Shown here: in pieces, positions 26,747-37,801 of the stretch
How the letters are laid out: each line of letters opens with the position of its first letter
Position numbering within the stretch: position 1 is the first letter of the stretch
NCBI GenBank assembly: GCA_025331445.1
Contig: JAIWNE010000004.1
Coordinates: 620,001 to 684,000 of the forward strand
Direction: 5' to 3'
Origin: Blakeslea trispora
Taxonomy: Eukaryota; Mucoromycota; Mucoromycetes; Mucorales; Choanephoraceae
Length of the DNA: 64,000 nucleotides
Notes under the pieces: generated by a model
What the model saw: the letters and a program-made list of their open reading frames with translations, nothing else
Told to the model about the DNA's origin: nothing
Databases searched by the model: none
Made by a program: the position numbers and the translations under genes

Positions 26747-29241
26747 ATGGCTACCATTATTGAGACAAAACATGATTTAACAGATAAACAAGAGCCCAAG
26801 CAAAAACGATATAAAGTGGGAAAGGCATGTTATACCTGTCGTGTCAAAAAGATCAAAGTAAGATGAGCCTTTTTATTTTCTGAACCATTGACTCATCTGT
26901 CTCCATAGTGTGATGGCATTCAACCTTGTATGCAGGTAAGAACAAGACAAAAAAAAAAGTCCATTGGATAATGGCACTTATTCAATTCACTTTTCTTTTT
27001 TTTTTAAAAAAAGTTATTCTTCTTTCTCTCTTTTTAGTGCAAAGGTAACAAACTATCGTTTCTTTGAGAAATTGACAACTTACGCTTCATTCAGCTCGAA
27101 AAAGACCTTGTACATTCTCAAAGGATGGAGCTATGGAAAGTAATGAATTAATGAAACAAGATACTGTAGATCAGTCAAAAATACCATCTGTCTCAAGGAC
27201 ATCTACTCCACCTCCACCGCCTATGCGCCAAGTACGTCGTAACACAAAGACATTGGCAACCATCAACACTTTAAGTCGGCTACACAAATTACATTTAGGC
27301 GAAGGCAAAGAAGGGAGATGGGAACTGAATCAAGCTAAATTACAGAGCACACTCTTTGATCCAAAACGAGCGAATAGCAAAGTAAATATGCCCCATAGGC
27401 TACCTGACAAATCAACTCAATCGCGGCTTATCCATCTGTATTATGAACACTGTTACAGCCTATTTCCTATCGTACTCAAACGCTTATTCTTTAAACAGTG
27501 GAATGCACCTATCCAAACAAGCCATTCGTTACAGAGTCCATTACTGTTGATGGCAATGTTTGCACATGCAGCTGAAGAACAAGAAGAAGCGGATGGCTAT
27601 TTTAGACAGGCCAAAACCCTTCTGTTTGGATCGTATCTCAACCAACCCAAAAAGAGCACAGTCATTGCATTGGTCTTGATGTGCCTTTATGAATCAGACG
27701 AGAATACCTATCCTTCCGCCTATTGTGCATTGGCACTACAGATGTGTCTTGACCTTGACTTGCATAGTTCAAAAGAAGAAGAAGATGGCGATCTGAGAGA
27801 ACTGACCAAACGCATCTGTTGGGGATGCTATGTCTTGGATAAATTGATTCACCTACAATCATCCCAGCCATGGACATTGAACAGTAAGATGATCGAGCTT
27901 GATATGCCTCTGTTTCAACCAGGAGACGATGTTACTGAGCATAATATACTGGAAGGATTTGTGGCCACCATTCGTCTCTTTCAGACAGCAGAGCGAGTCC
28001 TACAGTCATCCAGCTTGCCTCAGATCAATCAAGCTGTCCTTCGAACGCATACACAAGATCAAATGTCTCTGAATTCGGATAACGAACTTGTCTATTGGTT
28101 GCGTAGTTTACCTTCTCATCTACAATGGGCACCCTCTTCTTCTTCTTCTTGGTCTTCTCCATCCCCATTGGAGCCTAACAATGCGATGGTAGCTCATCTT
28201 CATATGCTCTATAACTATGTCGAACTTTGCGTCTTTAAGCCTTATTTGTCTTCTACTGTCAAGTCAATCTGTCAACGGATAGCCACCATCTCTACCAATC
28301 TCACTCGACTTGTCAGCCACTGCTTGGAAAAAAGTCGAGTCTTCAACTATGCCTTCACAACCCATGTGTTGATTGAATCCCTTTTGATTCATGTGCGCCA
28401 TTGTGCTTGCGACAACATCTTGTTGAAAAACGCACGCTTATGTTTCCAACAGTCTATGCAGGCCTTCCATTTACTGTTGACTGTTGCCAAAACAGACAGC
28501 ATCACTCAGCGCATTGTTCAATTTGTTGCTCAACTGGATCAAGCCATTCAAGAAGCGGATGCAAACACAATGATACTTTCGGAGGATGTGATGACACCTT
28601 TTGTTCTCCAGGGCCTTCATCATCGCTATGACGAAGATCGCTCATCCTGGCCCAAAATGGACTATTTAGTCACTCCCCCTACAGTCAAATCAAAGACAAT
28701 CCAGATGTCCTCTGCCATGTTTGTTCATAACGATCTATTTGAACCAGACAACCATCATTGGAGAGCCTATCCTACCAGTAAAAACCCTCTTGATTTCCTA
28801 AGCACACATTCTTTGGATAAACCTGTTTCTTCACCATCTAAGCCACCATCCGATACCAACACTACCTATGCCCCTGATCTGTTATTAGATCAATCTCACT
28901 CCAATGATATTGCAGCACTTGTCGCACAGATTCAAGATAAGGAAGATGCCAGTGAAGATTGGAACACGTCCTCTTCCAGCACAACACCCGTCATCATTCC
29001 GTCTGCTGAAAACACAGCCAATGACAGTAATGACCTTATTTACTCTTTACTTTCGGATCAAAGAAATACGCCTACCCGAAGACCAAGTGAGCAGAAGCAA
29101 TACAGTGCCTTTGCTCAGCCTTATATGAATGTTGGATTAGGCATCTATGCATCAGCCCATCAACACCATAATGATGTGATACGGCAACATCTACCCATCA
29201 CAACCAACAAACCCACATTGACTTCTCAACCACCACCATAA
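26747..29241 (+). CDS. Zn2Cys6 transcription factor with fungal-specific TF domain
   Basis: Nuclear regulator of about 763 aa. Exons are 26747-26857, 26909-26935 (27 nt), 27038-27044 (7 nt) and 27095-29241. The two microexons are needed to complete the zinc cluster, whose Cys are at 28, 31, 38, 44, 47 and 54 with canonical 2-6-5-2-6 spacing. A fungal-specific TF middle-homology domain follows (LIHLYYEHCYSLFPIVLKRLFF, LALQMCLDLDLH, RICWGCYVLDKL). The last ~250 residues are Ser/Pro/Gln/His-rich and probably disordered activation sequence. The target pathway cannot be read from sequence; physical neighbours are PGM and an acyl-CoA synthetase. Paired CCGCGG sites lie just upstream. Confidence 0.92.
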
Positions 29242-29705
29242 ATTTATTTTGCCTAAATAAAGCATTTTTGAGTGGTTAAAAACTTAAAAAAAAAAATTTA
29301 GCTGCCATAGCTGAGTTACAAATGGATTTTTATTTTATAGCCTACAATGGCGCATCTATCATTTGAACCCAAGGCAATAAGGAATGTCTTTGAAGGGACA
29401 AACATTTCCCGGACTGTAGTGATCTGACCTTACTAAGCTTCTTTCAACACGAAATAAAGAAATCTTGATTGCTGACACTTATCAAGAAAAAAAGAACAAA
29501 GCCACCAGAATATACTGTGGTGAGGAATATCTCAATGATAACACATCCATTTCTCAGTTTCCGATCATCCACAAAATAAAATAAATTCCAACTGTCTAAT
29601 TTTAGAATGAAAAACCCTATTTCGCAATGGATGATGTGATGTCATTATTTGTGTATATAAGCATTATTTAATTTGTTTTTGGTTATTTTCTTCATCTTTC
29701 TTATT
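29242..29705. promoter_or_regulatory. Spacer and core promoter of the CoA synthetase gene
   Basis: About 460 bp between two plus-strand genes. A TATATAA at 29654-29660 lies 46 bp before the downstream start codon, preceded by a TGATGTCAT motif resembling bZIP sites at about 29636-29644. No coding sequence was seen. Confidence 0.4.
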
Positions 29706-31335
29706 ATGGCCGAAACTTTGTTTGAAATCTTTAGTACCAAAAAGGACCTTTCTCGTCCTGCTATTATTATTCCTCAATCTTGTGAGGTGCCCACCCAAGT
29801 CAGTTATCAACAATTCTTGGATATCATCTATGATTTTTCACGCAAGTTAGCTGCTCAAGTACCTGCTAGTGCTTTAGCTCCTGGAAGATCTATCTCCATC
29901 AGCTACCCTAATTCATTGGAATTCAGTACTGTCTTTTTAGCATCCACCTTTATGAACTTGCTTGCCTCTCCTTTAAACCCTGCTTATACAGAAGATGAAT
30001 TCAACTTTTATCTGGAAGATGCCAAAAGTAGTATCATGATCTTGCCCAAGGGTTCATTGAACCAACAGAACAACCCTGCTGTCTTGGCTGCTCGCAAACA
30101 GAATGCTATTGTGGTTGAAGTACACTGGAATGGTCGTGAGATGGAAGTCAAGGCTGATTACCAAAAGAAGGAAAGTAATCAGCGTCAGATTACTACTTTC
30201 CAACCTGATTCTGAAAGCCCTGCTTTGTTGTTGCATACAAGTGGTACTACAGGTCGACCCAAAGGTAAAATATAAAAAGATAGATAGATGGTTGATTGTG
30301 TTAAACAATGCTCTAGGTGTTCCATTGACCCATTTGAATTTGCTGACCACCATGAGAAACATCAAGGACACTTATGAACTCACCTCCAAGGACCGTACTA
30401 TGCTTGTGATGCCCTTATTCCATGTCCATGGTCTCTTGTGTGGTTTGTTGGCTACCTTCTTGACGGGTGGTGCTGCTGTGATTCCTCGTAAGTTTAGTGC
30501 TTCTCACTTTTGGCAAGACTTTACACAAAACCAATGTAATTGGTATACCGCTGTACCCACTATCCATCAAATCTTGTTGCATCATCCTCCTGCCCAAGTA
30601 CCACCCATTCGTTTCATTCGTTCTTGCTCTTCCAGTCTTGCTCCCTCCACTCTGCATGCTCTTGAAAAGCAATTCAAGGCTCCTGTCTTGGAAGCCTATG
30701 CCATGACAGAGGCTTCTCACCAAATGACATCCAACCCTTTGCCTCATCGTGGTCCCCATAAGCCCGGATCAGTCGGTCTTGGTCAAGGTGTGGAAGTGGC
30801 CATCTTGAATGACCAAGGTGAGCCTGTTGAGTTGGGTGAGGTATGCATCCGAGGTAAGAATGTGACCAAGGGTTATCTCAACAACCCCAAGGCCACTGCC
30901 GAATCTTTCCACAAGAACGGATTTTTCCGTACAGGCGATCAAGGAAAAAAGGATAAGGACGGCTATTTGATTTTGACGGGTCGTATTAAGGAATTGATTA
31001 ACCGTGGTGGTGAAAAGATTTCTCCTATCGAGTTGGATTCTGTCATGTTGAGTCATCCCAAGGTTGCTGAAGCTGTCAGTTTTGCTGTGCCTGATGAAAT
31101 GTATGGTCAAGAAGTACATGCTGCCATTGTGTTGAGAAAGGAAGTAAAGGATGACCATGCTGCAGTTGAGCGTGAATTGGCTGCTTTCTGTCAATCCAAG
31201 ATGGCTAAATTTAAAGTACCCAAGCGATTCTACATTACAGATGTGATGCCCAAGACTGCTACCGGTAAGATTCAGCGTCGTAAGGTAGCTGATGTCTTCT
31301 TTAAAGGTCCTGCCAAACCTCAGGCCAAATTGTAA
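29706..31335 (+). CDS. PCS60: Peroxisomal AMP-forming acyl-CoA synthetase, PCS60/oxalyl-CoA synthetase type
   Basis: Adenylates a carboxylic acid and transfers it to CoA. The yeast Pcs60 and plant AAE3 members act on oxalate. Two exons (29706-30264, 30317-31335) give 525 aa. The P-loop is HTSGTTGRPKG, split by the intron at the last Gly. Other motifs are MPLFHVHGL, EAYAMTEASHQM, GFFRTGDQG, TGRIKELINRGGEKISP and the catalytic-lysine region KTATGKIQRRKV. The C-terminal tripeptide AKL is a PTS1-type peroxisomal signal, consistent with Pcs60 (SKL in yeast). A TATATAA box lies upstream. Convergent with the ureidoglycolate lyase fusion gene, whose product makes glyoxylate. Oxalate as substrate is inferred from the subfamily. 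Confidence 0.92.
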
Positions 31336-31583
31336 TTTTTGTTTTTTTGTTTTTTGTTTATATAAAAAGTGTCCTTTTTTTTTTTCTCTATAAAATCAAA
31401 GAAATATTCGCAAAAACGGCTCGGATAAATGATCAAATCAATCGATTTTTAAAGCCCAATCAAGCTACTGAAATGATGTTATCTACAATCCGTCTTGACC
31501 ATATCTCTAGCAAACATACATGATTGGTTTCAATAGAAAAAAAAGGGTTTATTTGACAACAAAAGGTATACAATATAAAAAAG

Positions 31584-32831
31584 CTACAAGCCAGGTACAT
31601 GAATGAGAGTATGAGACACATCTACTTCATGACAGTCTTCTTCTGGGACACCACTTTCATGCACAAGACAAACAAAGTCCGTTTCATCCTCTAACACAAC
31701 CATCGGATGATGCCAAACACCTTGATGATAATTAATGCCCTGCTTCGAATTTGCCACAAAGGCCCTTAGAGTAGATAGATCCGGTCTATCATCCACACCA
31801 TTCAATGCAACAATCACCAAATAACCACGTGTCTTTCGATCTGTCATGGGTACAAATGCCTGACTGGAATAAGGATGGCGTTCCAACAGTTTGACAACAA
31901 AAGGCAATGGTTGAGCGGGTCGGCAATGGTAGATGCATAGATTCATTTTCCCATTCTTTTTGGGAAAGTTGTTGGTAACAGAAGCTATGTGGTGATACTT
32001 TTCGGCTGTTCCTTGGTTGGCTTGAGTGATATGACCCAAAGTGGTTGTGTCGATGACATCTCCATAAGGAGCATAGGCCTCTGAATTCAATGGTTCAGCT
32101 TGAATGCTGGGTATTGTATTTTCATGCAAACTATGACTAATGTGAGAATCTCCTATTGAATTATTTAAAATAGATAATTTTACTCTTTTGATTTTGGAAA
32201 TCCATAAAGGCTGAAATGCTCAATATTGCCTTTTGCATGTTTTGTGATTCGAATATGTGTACATACAATAGCTGGTTCATCTTTAAAGACAAATAGGTTG
32301 TGATCAAGAGCAGTCAACTTGACTCGATTTAACAAAGTAAACCAATCTAACCCCTCTTGAGATGCATTATCATAAGCACCTTCCACTGAGACTAGTTCCA
32401 AAGAAGAATGACTTGTGTCAATGTCAACACCAACTACTGTTCCAGGACATCCCAGTTTAATGATACAACTATTGTATTGGTTTATATAAAACACAATAAA
32501 GGAAAAAAAAAAGACTCTCTTTGCTTATATAACCTTACCATTGCTCAACATCTTTAAAGATCTTATTGTTAGTAAATTATTTAGATATCATGACTGATGT
32601 CTTACCTTTGTCATTATCTTTTGGGCGATCAAGAATGGATGATGCTGTTGTAAAGAAACCATCGTCTGCTTTAATAACAACACTATCGAATGCTGAGCTT
32701 GTCAAGTCTAGAATCATATTAGTCCTTACTCTTTAGAATCTATGGCTGTGTTTTTTACCGCATGCTTTGGAAATACGATGGTTAGGGAAATCCTTTGTTT
32801 CAATTCTGATAGCTTCTAATTCAAAAGACAT
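31584..32831 (-). CDS. Allantoicase-like domain fused to ureidoglycolate lyase
   Basis: Purine (allantoin) catabolism. Five exons (32831-32759, 32707-32606, 32551-32539, 32468-32184, 32130-31584) give 339 aa. Residues 1-~157 resemble one allantoicase repeat: DLTSSAFDSVVIKADDGFF, CCIIKLGCPGTVVGVDIDTSH, THIRITKHAKGNIEHFSLYG. Two hallmarks are missing, the DGWETRR-type loop and the FxGN after DTSH. The remainder is a full ureidoglycolate lyase (AYAPYGDVIDTT, CIYHCRPAQPLPFVVKLLERHPYSSQAF, RGYLVIVALNG, INYHQGVWHHPMVVL), which splits ureidoglycolate into glyoxylate and urea. The lyase half has no in-frame ATG of its own; it opens at a TTG right after an acceptor, while the first half ends at a GTAAAA donor in matching phase. 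A fused product is therefore the best reading. Exon 3 is 13 nt. Confidence 0.8.
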
Positions 32832-33260
32832 TAAAAAAAAAAGTAAAAATGTAAACTGGCTTGGGTTTTGTTACAAAAATTGAAAATATAGCCTCAGGGA
32901 AATATACTTATAAGATTAGACAATCCTGAAATCTTATTGGACAATACACAATTTTAAACTAAACAGTCAAAAAAAAAAAAGCTCTTTAGTCTAAACCTGT
33001 TTATTCATGCTTTAATATCAAAAGGAATCATGATATTGATTTTTAAAAGTGCAGACTGTATAGATCATGATCTTATTAGATATTGCCTTGAAGCTGATTT
33101 GATTTGGCTGTGTATGGTGCCTGTTCTATTTCTACCATATTCTCTAAAGAATTTATCATTGTATCACATAGATAAGTAAGAAAACTAGGTTTGGTTAGTT
33201 AATGACTGCCTTTATTTCAATGAATAACTGAGAGACAATGCTGTTCTTTCCTGCCTAAAA
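32832..33260. other. Tandem spacer between IDO and the fusion gene
   Basis: About 430 bp, AT-rich, holding the presumed IDO 3' UTR and the promoter of the downstream minus-strand fusion gene. No gene seen. Confidence 0.5.
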
Positions 33261-35085
33261 TCAGGTGCGTTCTTGATCTCTAAATCGCTCCTTGAGTACA
33301 GAAACTTCTCTTTCAAGAAATCTCTTTTGTGCCTGAGCACGCTTATTGATTTCTTCAACACGAATCAAATTGCTTTCAGTTAATTGTGACTTGTCAATGC
33401 TATCACCAACTTCATTCAACAAACTCAAAACTGTGTTCAATTGATTAGGCAGCCTGAAAGAAGAAGAATAGAAAGTAAAAGGGTTAGATAAGACAGTTTG
33501 AATGATACAATAATAAAGAAAGCACGGTTCAAGATTACCATGTAACAATAGGAGAGCCACCAGTAGCTACAGGATGAGCAGTGTGCTTAATGATATACTC
33601 CTTTGTAAAGTTCCAATGTCTATGACGGAAGGCACGGATTTGATCCACATTCGATAGATAGACAGCAGCTGAATTGGGATCTTGTAGAGCGAATTCTTTA
33701 AGACAAACCTTTTTGGCCTTATCTTGAACATATTCCAGAAATTCACGGTGATTGGTAGGTCGGTAGGATCTAAAGTCACGAAGAACAGTCGTCAATGGGT
33801 TTTCAGGCATCAGTTCAGTGATCTGGAGCAAGTTGTCTCCTAAAGGAACCATGGAATCATTTGCACCAGATTCACCACGATGAACAACTGGCTTATCACT
33901 CACACCTTCATAGATAACACCATCAGGAAACATAGGCTACAGGCAAAAAGATCAGCTGATGTCTTGTTTTTCTTTCTTAAACTATCAAACCTGGTTTTTA
34001 GTTCCCATAATAAAAGTTCTGAACTTTATGTAATCCTCGGGCATACTACGGGACCACATCATCTCCATCTCTCGATTAATAGACTCATATGCTTCATTAA
34101 GGCCAGCCATTTCAATGTTGAATCGTTTTCTATCTTTTTCTTCAACAGCCTGAAGTGCACCCATCGTGTGCTTGACAAGTCTTGGAGAATAAGCAACCAT
34201 CGTAACATGATTGAGGACAAATCCTTTCCTGCAAAACAAAGCATGTCAGTCTTTTCTTTGTTCGGATGGATAAAGAGTATGGATTGACTTACTCTGATTC
34301 ACTGCCAGCAAAAGCACGGACTAATGCCAAATTGTCATAAGTAAGTCCTTCTAATGGATTTATCTTTTTATAGTTGTATAAACTAAGCAAATTTGTAAAG
34401 ATTAGCTTCTTGTTTAACCGTTGCATACGATAAAGGAGTCACTCACGCATAACTCAAAGCACTAGATCAAGTTGGTTAGAAATCCATGTGTCTGTAGTCC
34501 TAGAAAAAGAACTTACTATTCCATAAAGGGCTTGCTATGAATCTTGTTGGAGACTTTGTGTAAAGGAACAGCAATATTCATTGGCAAGACCTTTCGACCT
34601 AGACCATAGTCTTTTCTAGAACGATAAAGAATATCACAGGGCTCAAGTAGGTAAGCAGAGGCAGCAAAGGTATAGTCGCGAAAGAGAGCTACCAAAAGCA
34701 AGGAACGCTTGAGTAAGACAGCAACTCAATGCTTTGTTTGCTTACCTGATAAAAGATGTTGGTCTGTGATTCTATCTACATCATACAGAGGAAGTTCATC
34801 ACGGACAGCATCACCAAATTGACCACTGGCTAAAAGACCAGGGGTTCCGTCCAAGAGCTGCATAGGCATACGTTGCAAAAGAGATTCTAGCCGGCTGAAT
34901 TCCTCAGGAAGCTTAGCAAGTGGATCTTGACGAGGAAGAAAACCATTATCGACGCCTACAGTAAACATTTGATGTGTCATGTCATTCTTTTGAGTTTCTG
35001 TCAAGAGAGAGAACATGCGATAAGAACATCTGTAGTGTCCAAGTCGTTTGGTACAGATGGAGCCAAGTTTTTGAAGGTGATTCAT
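33261..35085 (-). CDS. BNA2: Indoleamine 2,3-dioxygenase
   Basis: Haem enzyme that opens the indole ring of tryptophan to N-formylkynurenine, the first step of the kynurenine/de novo NAD route. Multi-exon; exon 1 is 35085-34746 and exon 2 starts at 34688 (S|ALFRDYTFAASAYLLEP). Family motifs are GRKVLPMNIAVPL, ALYNYKKINPLEGLTYDNL, VIYEGVSDKPVVHRGESGAND, LRDFRSYRPTNHREFLEYV, and RHRHWNFTKEYIIKHTAHPVATGGSPIVTWLPNQL near the C-terminus, the latter containing the proximal haem region. The ATG at 35085 gives about 35 extra N-terminal residues (HLQKLGSICTKRL...); the ATG at 34980 (MTHQMFTVGVDNGFLP) matches the family start better and may be the true one. All core motifs look intact. Confidence 0.93.
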
Positions 35086-37066
35086 GTCTGAGAGCCTTGT
35101 TGAGAAAAATTTACAATGGCTACGATTTTCTCATTGCTTATATGTATTGTTTTTTACAGAATACCGCCAAAAGCAGACATGGATGACTTTGGCAATCTAT
35201 CAAAGACACGTAATAATACCGCCGTTTTATGGATCAAGAACACGTAACAATACCGCCATGTTTTACATGTAAACAAACCGTCAATTTTCTCATACTCGTA
35301 AAAATAAAGCGACTCTCTCTCTCTCTCTTGGATCTGACATGACTTGCTCAGCCAACACTCTCTCCTTTTTTTCTCTCTTTCTTGAACTGTGTTTGAAAAT
35401 CGATATCGGCTTCTCAAAACCGAAAATTGTTCCCAAGGCAAATTCTGCAAAAAGAAAAAAAAAAAGGGTGTATTGATATAACATACTTGATTCAGGCTAG
35501 CTTGATCCACCTCTTTGAAATAGAGAATTTCTTTGAACAAAAGAATGAATGTTAAAGGCTTTGTTTTACTTTTTCAGAATACGTGACAATTCTTTTGCAA
35601 TGGCCTATATTCAACCCATCTGCTTTTTCTCTCACATAAATTTTTTTTTTTTTTTTTGGGCCCTGGGAACCCTATATGCTTGTTACACTGAGAACAAAAA
35701 GAAAGTTCCGGAACGTAGTTGCTATTGAGTTATGCTTACCATAAATGAAAAGCAGCACCTGGACATCCTAGTTTTGCATTCAAAGACACTTTTTTTTTTC
35801 ACTGACCATGTGCTCTTTTTTTGAAAGTTGTTTGTTTGAGAACAGAGGGGGGGGGGAATTAAAAAAAAGAGAACCAAAAACGGTTCAGTAAAAGTAAGCA
35901 AAATGAACATAGACTTGTTTGATTCACAACATCAGAAAAGGCCCATAAACAAACAACATGCTTGTAGTTTGATTTTGATTCATTGCTTTCAAAGCAAGTT
36001 ATTCTTTGCAATAAAATAGCTTGAAATGGCAAGTTAATAAACATTTTTTGTTACTTGTTTCCTTTCAATTATCATTTTATAGTTAACAGGCAGAGATAGC
36101 CTGGTTACAATCTCTGCCTCAGAGACTATTTAATTGACCTAGATATTTCATGATAAAGATCTTTTTCAAGTTTGAGAAAAAAAAATTAAGGGATTAGGAT
36201 ATATACAAGATGAATGATAGAGTGTTATTAGATGATGAGAAGAATGCGCTTGAGAAAATGTACTATGCTTACACTTGATGAAATATCTATTCTGAATTTC
36301 ACTTTATGTGCATGAGAGATGTACTCACAAACGATTCAAGATATAGGTACTAGAGATAGAAAAAAGCAAGAAGAAACAAAGTACCTTTGTTCATCTTATG
36401 CTATTTTGGAGAGTTGAATATTTCTTTTTTTTTTTTGTCTTTTAGTTTTATAAAAGCATCTATTTTCTTTTTCAAGCTTATACAGTAGAGTTTTATTCTT
36501 GGATCTTATTAGGGTTCCAAGTACATTCTACGTCTAGCAGTTGTTTCTAAAAAAAAAAGAGAAGCTATATTTGAATTCTTGGAAGCTATCTCTATCCACT
36601 ATGCATTAGTGATATTAACAACAGAAAGAATCATATATGAAGTAATGAGGCTTAACGCTTCTCTTTTAAATGCGCAATATATTTTCGGAAAACAATACTG
36701 TGGCCTGTGCGATTCATTTAGAGCTTAAGCATATGCTTGCATTCTTTGTCTGCATTTTGTTTTGCTATTACTAAGATCAGTATGTTTCTCGTGTTAAACT
36801 ATGAAATACACATTTTATTTCTCGCCTTTACTTATACACAGCGAGTTTTCATAACAGTTGAAATAGATTCTGCCTTGTTTTGAGCTTTAGGTTTGATTTC
36901 ATTCTACACAGCGAATAGTCTCTCTCTCTCTTTTTTTTTTGTATGCGAAATATGAACATGATGATTATTCTTTATTAATAAGAAAGAATGTTTAGATATA
37001 AAGTACATGAAATTAAATAGCAACTCTTTCTTCTTTTAGTTTGCATAGTCAATGATTACAGTGTAT
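35086..37066. other. Gene-free spacer upstream of IDO
   Basis: About 2 kb with many homopolymer runs (poly-T near 35640-35660, a G run near 35844-35855) and short CT repeats. Open frames are short and have no domain. No RNA gene recognised. Confidence 0.5.
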
Positions 37067-37801
37067 TTAGAGAGCAAAGACAAAAGCACCTACAGCAGCA
37101 ACGAGAGGCAAGATACCAGCGGACATGCTGCTAGCACCAGAACCAGCCTGGCTAGCATGAGCATGATCACTGCCACTAGAAGCAGAAGGAGAAGATTCAG
37201 TATGGTTAGACTGGATAGCGATAGCATCAGCAGCAGCTTGTGTAGCATTCTTGACAACTACAAGAGAAGGTGATTCTTTTCCAGAGTCACCTTCTTTGAT
37301 GAAAGTCCAGTTGGCAGTACCAACAACACAGTTTTGAACAGTAGGGAAATAGTATGTTACATTGGAGGCAGAGCTCAAGTCGACGTTAGGAACAGAAAGA
37401 GTCAAAGGGAAATCAAGAGCGTCATGAGCACCTAAAAGGCCACCAGACCAGGTAATGGTATCAACAGTAGTGTTGGAGGCATCACTGTATGTTGTTGTCA
37501 AAGTCTAAAGAACACGAACTATATGTCAGTCGCTTTCCCTTTTTTTTTTCTTTCATTTACAAGAAAATAAACTTACCCAGTTAGCAACTGCTTGAGGCTT
37601 AACATCCTTAACTTGATCAGGTACAGTCACAACAATACTTGTGGTATCAGAACCATTACAGCCATGAGGGACATGGAAAGCAGTAGAGACACTTTGTCCA
37701 GGTTCAACAAACTTGGGATTCATACTAACATGAGCATCAGAAGTACCAATCAAGGCCAAAGAAGCACAAGCAGCAATCAAGGTAGAGCGAAAGATAGCCA
37801 T
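37067..37801 (-). CDS. Secreted GPI-anchored YcnI-like (DUF1775) protein
   Basis: Two exons (37801-37577, 37504-37067), 220 aa. A signal peptide (residues 1-23, ending GTSDA) is followed by HVSMNPKFVEPGQS, so the mature chain should begin with His24. The body matches the YcnI_like domain: FHVPHGCNGSDTTSIVVTVPD, VKPQAVANW, TITWSGG, YYFPTVQNC and GTANW. Cys48 and Cys134 could pair. The Ser-rich tail ending in GILPLVAAVGAFVFAL is a GPI-anchor signal, placing the protein at the cell surface. Bacterial YcnI binds copper through its mature N-terminal His and a conserved Trp; Trp141 here is the likely counterpart. A role in copper handling at the wall is inferred. Confidence 0.85.

Noticed and set aside
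32180..32494. Separate stand-alone allantoicase fragment gene
   Set aside because: It lacks an ATG and is explained as exon 4 of the spliced fusion gene.
35086..37066. Possible tRNA or other RNA gene in the spacer
   Set aside because: No paired A-box/B-box spacing or cloverleaf could be found by eye.
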